The notes below the pieces were generated by a model. The model had not been told where the DNA came from, made no database searches, and worked only from the letters and a program-made list of their open reading frames with translations. A stretch of DNA of 64,000 nt from Lutjanus erythropterus (taxonomy: Eukaryota > Chordata > Actinopteri > Lutjaniformes > Lutjanidae), in contig CM034606.1 in NCBI GenBank assembly GCA_020091685.1, positions 22,770,695 to 22,834,694 on the forward strand. Direction: 5' to 3'. The position numbers and the translations under genes were made by a program. Shown here piece after piece: positions 42,831-55,060 of the stretch (within the stretch, counting starts at the first letter, position 1; every line of letters starts with the position of its first letter).

Positions 42831-45157
42831 TTTCTTTTTTTTCTCTTTGTTCATCTTTTTCTCATATTAAGCCTCTCTGTTCCTGATTTAAGTTTTGCTG
42901 AAGTTTAGTCTGTTTAGCTCAGTGGCTTGTATTTGCTGCCCGGGGCTCAGTTTCACAGTGAATCCCTGTCTGCGTGGAGTCCAAATTAAAAACCTGCATG
43001 TTATAGTGAGGACCTACTGGACAGAGACTATATCTATAAGTCTGTATACAGGACGGCCATATTGAAGGCTTTATGTTCTGCACCTATAGGTCAAGTGTAG
43101 ATCTCAGAGGATTGGAGGACGGGGGCATTCATATCAGTGGCTCTCCAACCCCACCCAGCCCTCTCATCTCCACACAATGGTGGGCCTCATGTACCATGCT
43201 CTCTCTCCTGAGCTCTTTAATCAATATCATCAGGAAAATAGAAAGAGGCCCGCCACATTGTGCGTTAACTCCCCCCTCTGTCCGTTCTGTGATGGGGCCT
43301 TTTCTCACTCATTCACCAGGTACTTCAGTGTAGGGCTATTGAGGTCGCTCTGAATGGGACCCACTCCACCCAGAGGGAATATTGTCTGACCGCAGGCTAA
43401 AACCTGAGAGACCCCCCCCCCCCGCCCCCCCAATGCTTTCCTCTGTGTCTCTGTCTGCCTCCAAAATCACTTCAAAGAAGAATAAAAAATGTGGCACATG
43501 AGCACTATTAATAAATGTATCACTTCTGTGCCCACAACTGGTCTTTTTTTCTGAGTGAGGACCCTTTACTGCGGCTGGACTCTCTTTCAAAGCCACCAGT
43601 CTTCCTCTCTGTATCCCTCTCCATTTGCTGGCCCACTTTACAGTCCCTAAGAAGTTCTGAAAGTCGGCAATCTGGCAGAGCACGATACGCCGGCTGCTTT
43701 TGAAGATTGGATGGTGATTAACCTTGGAGAGATTACTGCACACATACAACTTTGAGTATATGAGCTGCGTTCTTACAACTTTTATGCTGTGTTTTTTGGG
43801 AGAATATGACTTGAGAATCACGTTGTGGTCTTGTTTTCCTAAGACTCTGGACATCTGTCGGACATCTGTCAGACCTGGAGTTGATGCACACAGGCTTTAG
43901 GGTGACACACGCTCACCAGCTCTCACACATATCCTCTCTCCATTTCACCGCCATCGTGACTGGCCTGAATATTTCTTTTGATCCCACAGCTCCTCTCCTC
44001 TTGTGTTGCTGTTTAATAATTTATCGTCATACAGTCACCGGACAAACTCCATCCGCACAGAAAGCGACAGAAAGTGAGAGTAAAAATTTCATTTGGCGTA
44101 ATTGCATGAAAAGAAACTGCAAAACTGGCCTTTTCATCTATTATTGATGTCTGCTTACAAGCCATGCATAATGCAGGGGGCCGTCTTTATGACAACCATG
44201 TATTAAATATCATGTTCTGGGGGTCGGGGGGTCTCGTGCTGCATGCTTTCACTGCCACAGTCAGTTGGCTTTGGTACTGAGTAATAGCCTGTGTGGACGG
44301 TGTTGTAAAAGCAAAGAAAGAAAGAGGGATTGACAGCAAGAGAAAGCGGTAGAGAGGGACTGATGAAATGGGGGGACATGAGGGTGGGAGGGAGGGCGTG
44401 CTAGCTGACAACGGGTTAACAGGAATCTTTATTTTTAACAACATGTCATCACCAGCCGCCCATCTGCTCCTGTGCTGTCAGAGTCCCTTGGGAGTGTGTG
44501 TGAATGTGTGAGAGATGGAGAGAAAGAGAGATGCGAACAAGCCATCACAGATCAGATCACTGATCGGCACCCAAAGAAGGAGGAGGAGAAGGGAGAACAA
44601 GGTTAGAGAGGTGGGTGGTGCACAGATATCTCTTCCTCTAATATCCAAATGGGGTGTGACAGACAGGGGAGGACGGTATGATTGGAGGAGTGTGTGTGCG
44701 GGTGTGTGGTTGTGTGTGACAGGAAGGTAAAGTAGGATTAGGTGGATCAATCTACAACTGGCCTCTGTGTGTTTGGATGGGGGGATGGAAGGAGGTAGAG
44801 ACGGTGGTCCAGGAGGTAATGAGAGGGAATCTATTAGCACCGAGGACGAGGACGGGGGGTGATGAAGACACACAAAGAAACAGCAGTGAGGAGGAGGAGG
44901 AGGAGGAGGAGGTGTGTAGGCTATGCTGGACCTCCAGGGGTGGCCCCAACAGCTCATTTTATTTATTTTTTTGGATAAAGGGACTGGTCCCCAGGGAAGA
45001 AGGGAGCGATTGAGGAGAGATGTTTGTTGGTGGAGGAAGTGGGGGCATGGACTTTGCTTTCAGAGCGCTTTTGTTTCACAGTGGAAAGACAGGACCAACA
45101 GCTAGCCGTTCCGCAGGTCACTCATGATTAGCAAATACAGTTAAGTACAGTTAATCT

Positions 45158-45831
45158 GGTCACACTTTATTTTACAGTACACTAATAATATGTGACAAGC
45201 CGTACTTTGTATCAAATTGGACAAAAACTAGAAATAATATGTTCTTTTAAAGACAATATTAGACCATTTATTTGACCCAAATGATCCTTTCTTAGAGGGT
45301 AATTAGGGAAACATGTATTTTTCCAGCCCTGATTAGACTTTCTTAGAGCGTAATTTGGAACACATTACAAAAGAACTGCGCTGTAAACCAAAGTGAAATC
45401 ACAGATCTGCTACTTCCCTGTTTAAAAACAAACTTACACTCAACACAAGAAAGTGTAAATTTCCCACTGTTGGACCCATATTAGACTTTAAGGGTAATTT
45501 GGGACACATTGCAAAGAACTTATTGTAAACTAACATGAAGTCACATATCTGCTACTTCCCCATCTAAAAACAATATGTGAACCAGATCTACCAAGTAAAG
45601 GCAAAGATTATACAGTTAGAGGAATATTTTATCAATGGGTAACAATGGGTAGTGGGAAATAATACAGTTAATTTATGGTACAGTTCCGTTGTAATGAGTC
45701 CCCAGGTACCCTCTAATAAAGAGTCCAATTAATGTCAAATAAAGAACATATTACTTCTTGATTTTGTCCAATTTGTTACAAAGTATGACTTGTTATGTCT
45801 CATTAGTGCACTGTTAAATAAAGCGTGACTA
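45158..45831. mobile_element. Non-autonomous DNA transposon with long terminal inverted repeats
   Basis: The left arm starts GGTCACACTTTATTTTACAG and the right arm, reverse-complemented, starts AGTCACGCTTTATTTAACAG. The arms stay alignable for about 90 bp, through CAAATTGGACAAAA and AATATGTTCTTT. TTAATCT flanks both sides (45151-45157 and 45832-45838), or 8 bp if one mismatch is allowed. This length fits a target-site duplication of the hAT type, though the superfamily is not proved. There is no transposase frame. The interior holds a diverged tandem duplication of about 120-140 bp (the unit contains GGTAATTTGGGACACATT and ATCTGCTACTTCCC). The element is about 0.67 kb long. Confidence 0.75.
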
Positions 45832-45838
45832 TTAATCT

Positions 45839-47893
45839 CTCAGTTTTTATTCTTTCTTCATGCCTGTTTTCCTTTTTTCTCTCCCAGTTCAGACTTGTTT
45901 TTCACTCCAAGACGCCAAGATAAACTGCAGCCCTCCAGTGGTCCACTCCACTTTATCAAAAGTTTTCAGTTAAAAATCTGACGGAACGAAAACATCTTGT
46001 TTTCATATTTATGATGATGCACTTTCTTTTTGCACGACATGTGAAGCGAGCAGTGCTCGGTCCTCGTTTGCCTCGCGTCTGCACTGAATCTGCATCTCAT
46101 ATTGAGTACTGAAATCTCTCCCCCCCTTTCTTCATCTTCTTTCCGATGTCTTTCTTTCTCCCCCCACTCATCCTTCAGGCATGGTAAATTTGAAGGCTAA
46201 TTAGTCCAGAGAAACCAGTCATACCAAAGAACCTACCCCGGGCCACACATCCTCCTATTGATCTTGTAGTGCCAACACAAGCACCCAAAATCACGCACAA
46301 AACAGAAGGCAAACAAACAAGATGCAACAAGAGTTTTTAGAGCAGCATGTATTATAGATGGCGCATACATACAAAAAAGTCAGCAAGCTTGCATTATGCA
46401 AGTTTTTTGACCTTGACAGAGGTCAAGTGTTTCAGATATTCTGCATCATCCTCACAGATGCTATTTACAGAAGAGTTAGGCTGTAAAGGATGTTTTGCAG
46501 CATCAAAACCTTTTTTCTTGCGTTTCCTCTTCTCCTCAGTTCCTCCCGCTTTCTCAGCCATCCCTTCCCCCCCTCACTCCCCGTTCTCAGTCCTTTCCCT
46601 CATTTCTGATCCATTTTTTATGCATTACTCCATTACTCTCAACTCCCATTTACAGTGCATTACCTCCTCCCATCTTTCACAAACACACTTTGTACTTCTC
46701 TCTCCTTCCTTCAGTCACTTTGCCTCCCCCTTTCTTCCCCTCCCTCGCTCTCCTCCGGTGCATTATGACACTTTCCTCTACTTCTCCCCCCTTCACCCCC
46801 TTTATTATCTCTTTGTCTCTTCTCCGGTCACGTCATCTCATGCTAAGCATTTCTTTTCCCCCGTTATTCTTACTTCCAGTCTAGTTTGTCATTCTGTATA
46901 CATCGCGCTGTCTGTCTGCGCCGCCGTCATCCTCCCTTTTAATTGGTTATTCAAAGCATTCCATGTAATTGGGTACTTAATGTTGCCCCTGCTCTTTTAC
47001 AACACAAATGAACAAATGTCACCTAATGTAATTAACAATACAGGCGGTCAGTCTGTCCAGACGTCTGCTTGTCCCTTTAGAGCACACATGGATGCACAGA
47101 CAGCCAGCAGACTCTCACATTTGAAGACATTATAAATCACTAAATTACGAGCTGCAACACAGAGTCACAGTGAGCAATGTGTACAGATGTCATCCTGTAG
47201 TCTTTAAATCAGATAACTGTGGTGATGTGGCTGTCTTCTTCTCAGTAGAAAAGACATGCAGGAGTTCATAGCTCTTTTTTATGTCAGAGGTAGTTCTCTT
47301 TGATTGTAGGACACAGCTTGCGGGATCCCATTCTCATGGCTGTGGACAAAACCAGAAACAAATCATTTTAGTTTGAAAAGGCCTTTGATATAAACAACAC
47401 AAAGTAAAAGAATAAGCATTTGGCCTGCCTTGGAAAAAAACATGTTTTAATAAAATAAACCATACTAAATAATATTTTTAAAAAACTTTCTAAGGTCTGT
47501 AAAAATAACCATAATAATGCAAAAGTAAACAGGATATCCTGGCCTCCTCTGCGTCTTTTAACCATTTTTCTTAAAAAATCTGCTTTGGTATGGATGAGCA
47601 GCACTAAATAAATTGCCAGTTTAATTAATGAGTGTAATCATCATCCAGGAAATTATTTTCCTAAGAGGAAGGGTCACATCTTAGACCTGATTTTGGACTA
47701 ATGCTCGAAACAAAATGTATGGAATGACTCATGTATCATAAAGAATCCTGTTAAGCTGGTTGAGAAAATGTGTTCTTCCTCAGTTGCATAAAATACAGAA
47801 GACTACTTTTAATCTGGGTTTTCGATTACAGTAAACGTGGCTTTAAGCAATCTATAATCTTCATCAGCTTCTATTACTGGACAAAAGTTGTGA
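45839..47893. other. Gene-poor spacer, part 2, and SPARC-like 3' flank
   Basis: No coding exon is seen. The 262-codon open frame covering 46347-47135 is a pyrimidine-rich tract with no recognisable domain and is rejected as a gene. At 46905-47150 lies a non-repetitive AT-rich segment with TTTTAATTGGTTATTCAAAG, CATTCCATGTAATTGGGTAC and ATGTAATTAACAATAC. These are homeodomain-, TEAD- and SOX-like sites, and the segment could be a conserved enhancer. The 3' UTR of the SPARC-like gene should begin at 47893, but no strong poly(A) signal was placed. Confidence 0.4.
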
Positions 47894-50800
47894 CTAACAC
47901 ATGAACCGGTAGAACCAGGCCTCGGAGTGATCCACCAGACAGGTTGTCCACTCTCGCAGAGTCACCTTCCTGTTCCTGTTAAGGTCACATGACCTGCAAA
48001 CACAGCACAGTTGTATACCATATGGTGACCACGTGGCACCAGCAGACAGCAGAGCAATTGCAGAAACATGTGCATTCACTCATCTCTAATGAGCCTATGC
48101 ACTTGTTACATGCACACACATTAACACGTTATGACCGACTTGTATACATACACACAGAGATGGTATAAAGACCTGTCCATAAGTATGGAAACAACTGCAT
48201 TAGGGCCCTTCAACAGCCATTGTCTTTGAGTTCACCCTGCAGCGTTATCTCTGAAGGGTACTCCTTCAATTTGTGTTAATCCATGGGCAGCGGGAGGCAC
48301 AGCGGGTAATAAACATTATCATTGCTGGGAATGGCTTGACATTGACACAGCCAGCCCTACTCCCACAAAACCTGTCACTGCAGACTGGCAGAGAACGGGG
48401 GGGTGAGAGAATGAATGGTGGAGTAGGGGGGAAGAGATGGAAGGATGAGGGGTTGACGGAGAGGAAGGATGAGTCTATTTGTAGGGAAGATGAAAGGAAA
48501 GTAGGAAGCAGAGCAGGGGGAAAGAAGTACTTCAACATGGAGGAGGAGTAAGATGATGGAGAGATGGTGTGGTCATGCGATTGGAGGGGAGGAGGACACA
48601 GGAAGAGGGTATTGGCATGGAGGATGAATGGATAGATGGCGTGCAGAGAGAACAGCATGGTGGGAGGTGCAACTTGGTCACAGAGCGGAGGCGAAATGCA
48701 TCGCGGTGTGACATTTTTAACCCTTGGTGTTTCAGTAATTAGCTAAAAAATAACATATTGCAAGAGACAGAAGGTTCACATTATGAAGCTTTGTGTGACA
48801 GAAGGTAGTGTTGATATGAACATAGGGAGCAACACTGCCCTCACCTTATTGACCACTAAGTCACCTTATGGTAAGTAAAATTCTATCTGCTCATCAAATA
48901 GGCCATGTAATCATAGTTTTTTTCCTCCCATGCAACACTAAAAATGAATCAGAGACGATTAGTTAACGATGTGCTATGATGGTATGTGCTTCTGACTTCT
49001 CAGGGAAAAAAACGTGTCAGTATTGACGTCATTCAAATGTGAGTCAACCAAGTTAGTCATCATATAACTTGGTTCTGTTATCCAGTAGCTAAAGTGTTTA
49101 AAGCAGGCCTGTGGCATTAGCTGCTGGAGGAGGGACTGACTGAAAGAATGGTGTAGCACAGTGTTCCAGTGGCATCCTCTTGTAACGCAGCTTCTTCAGG
49201 TCTCTGCGGCTCAACTTGCCATCTTTGTTCTTGTCCAGTATGTTAAATCTTGACTAAAGAGAGAGAAGAGAGATGCAAGAAATGATGGGGAAGAAGCAGA
49301 CTGTTGAGCTCATTATTATTTGCACAGTCTCTTTAACCTATATTTCATTAAATGAAATACACATGCATTATCAGCAATGCTTGCAGTATTGCTATGACAT
49401 TTGGTACAGACATTTGGTACATTCAAGGACCACAGAAGATGAACCCTGATGATTCTGATGGTTCTCTGACCTTTCATCTAGCAACACCATCGGATCAAAA
49501 TTTTAAGGTGAGCACAATTAGCACCCAGGTGTCAGTAGCTAATGATGCTATCTGCACCCGAACTGTGACTCTTTACAGCTAGCTGTATATAGCCTAGCAT
49601 GACAGAGAAAAGCAGCCAGGTGTCCATGGTCAACAATGTTGTTGCACTATTTGTCATGCGAGTATCACAGTAATGCAGTTATAAATAGCCACATTGGCTA
49701 TTTACACCTGCATAACAGAGACAGACCGTCATCTTTTCCTAAACCTTAACAAGTAATTTTGTTGTTTTGTAGTTGTTGTATTTTGTGTTTTATTTAATTA
49801 GCAAATGTTAACATGTTAACACTGACATGGTAACCATGGTAAAGATTATACCTGCTAAACATCAGCATGTTAGCATTATCATTGTGAACATGTTAGAAGC
49901 ATATAACTAACAGCACCACTGTGCCTAAGTACAGCCTCACAGAGCTTCTAGGATGGCTGTAGACTGAACAAAAAGTTTGAAAGGACTCATTGTAAAGTAA
50001 CGAAATCACAATGATTCTTATGTGTAGGTGCCTACATAATAATGAAAACATACTTATGAATATTATATTATATTTCTGACACATTCTGCCAATGAATCCC
50101 TATAAATCGTACACACCGAACCTTTAATCTGTGAAGAATGCATACAGTGTACCACAAATACTTTTTTTATTTCAAAACACTGCATATCATTTTTCATATC
50201 ATCAAAATAATGCATGAGCCTTCTTTTAATTCATTTGAGGCCATGAGATCAAGGTGGCTGGCGGGAGGATATTAAGTTATTCCCCCATTCGCCATCTTAT
50301 TGAATAATTTAGTGATTATTGACCAAATCCTATTTATACTCAGTGTTCTTGAGAGGCCCTGTCTCATTCTGTGGACGACCACACCACAAGCAACACAACC
50401 TACTTTCCACTTAAAGTAGGTTGTTAACATTGATTTCTCACAAGATGGTCCATGAGAATGATGAAGGTGTCTTGTATCAAAAACAACTTTAGGTTGAGTG
50501 TTAGGTTACAGTGGGAGTGAAAGTGATCCCTTGGTATATTATTCCTCTGGTTATAGTTTTTTTTTTAGCATGTTGTGGATATTGATTTAATTTGCATCAT
50601 CATTAGATGAGGTCATCATAGATCATAAATCATGTTTACATTTTTTCCCCTTGGATGCAGGCTATCAGTGTCTGTCTGCTGCTAAGACTCGCTTCAAGCA
50701 TGAATTTTCAGCTACCTGAGCTAGTTGTGTCCTCTGGGCGTGGCTGAGGCAGCTCTGGGGCGGGGCAGCAGGTGCGTAGGACTCCCCCATACGACTCAGG

Positions 50801-53800
50801 AGCAGAAACCAGTCCAGGAGGCGATATGGAAACTGGCTTAACTCCTCCTCAGTGCATTTAGCCTTGGGGACTGATCAAGAGGGATAACAGAGCTAAATTG
50901 GCAGGCTGCAGTGCACAGTGGAAATTGTGTGTAATACCTAATGCTTTGTGTGTTTACCCAGACAGGGTCCTGTGTGAGCCAGTCCAGTGCGGCGTCTCTT
51001 TCTGCAGGCTTCTTTATGCAGCAAACACTCATTCCCATAGGTCCTCCCCAGAACACTGCACACTGGTGCCCTCTGCCTGATTGGATGAGCCAGTGCCAAT
51101 ATGCAAAACTACATTTGAGGATGGACCATGAATTGTGCACAGCTGGATTAAATAAACTGCCACTTAATGATTTCTTTTTTGTTTGTTTTATATGGGGATT
51201 ATCAGCAAATCCAAAGACAATGAATAACCAACTTTAAAAGAATACATTTGAGTACATTTGCTGTTCAAAATCAAATGATTAAAATCCCAAATTGACTGTT
51301 ACTTGGTTTGACTGGTATGAGGCGATTACCATGGACACGACTGAGGACAAACACACTTGGGGACGAGGACTCCATTTTCCTGAACGACCTGGCACCAAGA
51401 TCCCACAGGACTGTGGCATTTCAGCAGCTCGCACAGCTTTTCTGAAACATGAGAAAACAAACTTGTTACTGCTGCTGTGATTTTTCTGTTCTGTTGTTTG
51501 ACATATGTGTTTTCTTTGCCTGATTACAGGCCTGTTGGATGACCATTTATTCAGCTTTCGGTCCTGATTAAAGGTGTTTTAGATGAGAGCACTGTATAAA
51601 ATGTCTCATAAGGGTCTATTTAAGGTAATGAAATGTCAAACAATGGTGGATGAAACAAAAAGTAAGTTAGAAAAAGAAGCTAGCAGTATTCAGCAACATG
51701 ATATGTACGTTCCATGATAAAATATTCCTGTATCCTGGTTTTATAGTCTTCTGTGCTTATAAAATAATCTTGTTACAGGTGACTTTGTAGCTCACACCAA
51801 GATGAGGGTTGCATAACATAAAAAGCACTTTCACCAAGGTCACTGCAGGTGTGAGTAGTGATATAAATAATTTTATCCATGTGACTGAAGGTTACAATTA
51901 TTTATGGTTTATGAGCCAACAGAGACCATAAATAAGGAGGCACTTCATGTAATTTGGCCTTATGAAGAAAAATGTACCAATGCTCCATTCTACAGTTGTA
52001 CAAGGAAGAGGCGACAACTGTCTCATAGAAACTGCAATGATCGGTGTGGAAACATTGTTTAATACACCGAATCAAACATTTTCAAAGAAGATGATTTTGC
52101 ATTCATATATAAAAGACCACCATAATGAATTGCTGATTAAAAAAATAGTTAATTTTTTTTTTTTTTTTCTTGTTCCAGCAGAAAGACAAGATTTATTTCT
52201 ATGAACTTATGATGTTTAAAAGACAGATCATCTTTGAGAAAAAAAACAAGGTATTTATAAACTGAGTCTTGTTCAGTCACCTCATCATTTAGAATAACAC
52301 TTAGATACACACCATGAGGTCTTCTTTGACCTCGAGAAGCAAATCATTTTGATTTGTCAGCATTTAGTAAAGGTCTCAGTTCATAAAGATTCCTCTGAAT
52401 AAAACTAAAATCAGATTTTAGTTTATTAATCACAACTGCTAACGATGAGCCAGAATTATCCAAAATTGTGCCATCCATGTAAGAATGACATTTTGTATTG
52501 CTATCATTATATATTATATGTAACATGAATAAATAATTTGTAAATAAAATAAGCCCCAGAACAGACCCTTGTGGAACCATTTATATATTTAAAGAGTTAA
52601 AAAATAAACCATCAACTTGGACAAAGAGCATTCTACCACTCAAATAATTTGCAAACCATTTAATATTTTTTAAGTCAGTCAAATGTAAACCAACCTCTGT
52701 TATAAAACAGAATGGTCAAAAGTATCAAAAATCCTTAGAAAGGTCTGGGAAAAGTACAGCAAAGTATTTTTTTCAGTCAGTTGCATTTATGATGTAATTT
52801 AAGATAATTCAAGATGCATCATTTTTCTGCAGCTTATCATGGCCCAGTAAAAAGAAAGCTTAAAAAAAGAAAGAAACTGGCATACCTCCAGTGTACTGTA
52901 GGTTAAAGTCTTACCTGGCTTTACTCTGCCAATATACGGTCTCAGGCTGTCCTCGGCTTGTCTCTGTTTGCGTTGGCCTCTACCTCCCTGACTCTTACAC
53001 ACAAACACACACCCACAATCACATGGACACACAAATACAATTTTCTGAAAGTATGCTGTAGGCAGAGCTGAAAAGATGATTTGCTTTTTCATGTCATTCC
53101 AGAGGCACGCACTAAACTCAGGTATAAACTTGTCTGTAATTGTAAACCTACAGTGATAACCTTTGGATCATAATGTGCCCCCACATCATAATAATTACAC
53201 TTCTAATCAGTGTGAGGCATCACAGGTGAAGAAACGTATTATGGACCTCTAATCTATATAATCAAATGAGTCAAATTTATTAAAGTCAGTGTACTGTAAA
53301 TCATAAGAAAGAATCACACGAAACCACAATGAAAATGTCATGCATTCTTATATCACATCCATCTCCCTTCATACGCTCCAATTCCAGACGTATACTTCAA
53401 GAAACTTTGTAGTCGGCGCCAGGTCCACATCTGCCCCCAAATCCTCCCAGATCAGATGAGAAACAGGTGCAGTGCTGACCCAAAAATACTGCAGCCACAT
53501 TTCCATACCTCAGGAAGTGGTGCTTTAACACTTATCACAAAACAACCCCGATGACTGGACAGGTGAAGGAAGACTGTGTGCAATAATACTCAAAAAGTGA
53601 GGCAATCAGGTATCTGAAAATGATCAGAGCTAGAAATTTTGAGTCCGTGTAACATGTAACCAAGTCAAATTAAAGTTATATATTGAGCCAACTAAACCAG
53701 CTTTTTTGGTAAATGCAACTCAGAATATTCACCTCACTCGTTGCAATAAGTTAACAGAACAGAATAATTTGAATTATGAAAATCTATTACTTCTTGTTCA

Positions 53801-54231
53801 GTAAAATAAATATTTGTTTATTAGTTTCTTATTTAAATCTCTTAATTTTATCTTACTAAAATTGACACTCACATTGACTTAATAAAACTCAAAGTCATTT
53901 ACCTCAAAATGTTTAATCTTTATAGTAATCTCTAGTAACAGGAACATGTCATCAGTCAGGATAAACACATTTTTGCTCATGCTAAATGAGCATAAATATT
54001 ATATGGCAGACAAAAAAAAAAATCAAATCAAACAAACAATTGCAAATGCACACTGGACCACCATGCAAACCTTTAGGGCAGCAACTTAAAGCTTCACACA
54101 CACAACCGTCCACATTCATAAACATTCATAACTGCATTACTGCTCCAAATATGAGAAGTTAGACTCACCATGGCTGTACAAGTGTGCAGACTCAGCAGCA
54201 GAAACAAGGCAAAGGTCAAGCTTAGGGTCAT
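47894..54231 (-). CDS. Compact secreted SPARC-family protein (follistatin/Kazal plus EF-hand pair)
   Basis: Seven coding exons: 54231-54169, 52993-52915, 51441-51330, 51070-50958, 50870-50716, 49253-49141, 47993-47894. All phases match, giving 244 aa (246 if exon 4 begins at 51076, also in frame). Residues 1-20 are a signal peptide (MTLSLTFALFLLLSLHTCTA). A short basic linker is followed by a follistatin-like module (C51-C83, ending PKCVCPQSC) and a Kazal module (PVCSVLGRTYGNECLLHKEA to GPC). Next comes the helix CTEEELSQFPYRLLDWFLLL, the counterpart of SPARC CxDSELTEFPLRMRDWL. EF-hand 1 is a canonical loop (D181-N183-D185-G186-D192). A CATPFFQSC bridge matches SPARC CTTRFFETC. EF-hand 2 starts at D215 and ends REW. 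SPARC proteins are secreted calcium-binding matrix proteins. This one lacks the acidic N-terminal domain and the long collagen-binding insertion, so it is much shorter than SPARC (about 300 aa) or hevin. It is not a testican or SMOC (no thyroglobulin module). Confidence 0.82.
49372..49965 (+). repeat. Dispersed repeat 'CATCAGCATGTTAGCATT' family
   Basis: The sequence includes GCTATGACATTTGGTACAGA, CTGACCTTTCATCTAGCA, then after an unrelated stretch TATACCTGCTAAACATCAGC, ATGTTAGCATTATCATTGTG and GCACCACTGTGCCTAAGTAC followed by AGCCTCACAGAGCTTCTAG. The order matches a very abundant percomorph repeat that I recognise. The middle (about 49515-49770) appears to be a replacement or insertion. It lies in the SPARC-like intron between exons 5 and 6. 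Confidence 0.55.
49978..50128 (+). repeat. Dispersed repeat 'CATTCTAAGGTAAC' family, copy 2
   Basis: CATTGTAAAGTAACGAAATC, ATGATTCTTATGTGTAGGTG, AATGAAAACATACTTATGAA, TATTATATT and CCGAACCTTTAA parallel the copy at 25773-25985 in order and orientation. It directly follows another repeat copy, a nested or adjacent insertion. Confidence 0.55.
52344..52755 (-). pseudogene. Degenerate LINE reverse transcriptase fragment
   Basis: On the - strand the order of reverse-transcriptase motifs is recognisable: DLSKDF (from DLSKAF), WFANYLSGRMLFVQVDG, VPQGSVLGLILF (from GVPQGSxLGPLLF), then KCHSYMDGTIL, where the catalytic YADD is replaced by YMDG. NADKSK lies near the end. Stops interrupt the frame upstream of 52580. 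The two catalytic aspartates are not both intact, so the fragment is inactive. It lies in the intron between exons 2 and 3 of the SPARC-like gene, in the same orientation. The motifs fit a non-LTR element of the L2/Rex/CR1 type, but the clade is not resolved. Confidence 0.75.
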
Positions 54232-55060
54232 ATTTGAAACATCCAGTGGCCTACAAGAGGAAATTAACAAAATAGTGGACTAATTCACTGAGCTCTTGCA
54301 CACATGGCTGTGGTTGCTATTTCTGCACATTTACAAGACTGAAAAAGAAAAATAATACATATTTGTATTAGTTTCGAGCAAAAGCATAATTCTATATTTA
54401 CACTTCTTGATATGAATTACACTTTAGTTAAAATGTAGAAAACAAATATCGCTGAAGGACTCTCAGTTTACCCCACATTATACTTTGTTGATAGATGCAT
54501 TTTTTTCTTCTTTCTTCTGTGGCTTCATTTACCGGCTATTATTCTATTTCCAGTCATTCCGGTAATGTAGTGGGAAACAATGCAGCTCATTGAGTCTCAA
54601 GAAAACAATCATTTTCCATCACAGAGGAAACTGAGGGTTGAATTACACTGAGAGGACATTCAGCTTTCAGCTGAGGAAGTTATTACAGTAGAACGAGTCA
54701 TTTTTTATCCCCCTGGCTGCTTGGAAAAAAAAAAAAAAAAAACTTCTTACCTCTGTCACTGCTTTCTCCTGTTGTTATTCCCTGGTTAGTGCTCTCCTTC
54801 TTTTCCTTGTTGCCAGTTACCTTTTTCTCTCCGTCTCACTGGCTCCTCTGAGGGGGTGTATTCTTTTTTTTACAGCCCTCTTCAGCAGCCTTTACTTTTT
54901 CTTTTCATTTGATCTATCTTTTTTTTTTTACATTCTTGCCTTATCTAACCCCTCCTCTCTGCTCTTCTGTGTCTGACTGACTTTCTTCCCTTCACATTAG
55001 CTCCTTGTTGATAGCTGAGTGCACAGGTATCTGAACTCACTCAGTGTTACTTAAAGATAA
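54232..55060 (-). promoter_or_regulatory. SPARC-like 5' UTR exon and upstream region
   Basis: A 5' UTR acceptor (CCTCTTGTAG, exon edge 54253) lies 22 bp before the ATG. Upstream, GACAGAG followed by GTAAGAAG gives a strong donor with exon edge 54751. A non-coding first exon therefore probably lies from 54751 upward, with transcription starting somewhere before about 55060. No convincing TATA box was placed. A poly(A) run on the + strand (54725-54742) marks the intron side. Confidence 0.5.

Larger units (their letters stand above)
37925..45157. other. Gene-poor spacer, part 1
   Basis: No coding exon is recognised. Long open frames here are purine- or pyrimidine-rich low-complexity artefacts. 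Simple repeats include (CA)n at 40079-40100 and 40170-40197, GAG arrays at 40316-40343 and 44888-44912, and (GT)n at 40884-40904. A dispersed repeat lies at 42540-42830. A complex, non-repetitive stretch at 38925-39345 resembles conserved regulatory DNA. Confidence 0.5.

Noticed and set aside
44478-44957. 159-codon - strand open frame rich in Pro, Ser and Leu
   Set aside because: It overlaps a GAG microsatellite and purine-rich DNA, with no recognisable domain.
46347-47135. 262-codon + strand open frame
   Set aside because: It is a pyrimidine-rich tract dominated by Ser, Pro, Leu and Phe, with an overlapping frame of similar type, no domain and no splice context. It looks like low-complexity sequence lacking stops.
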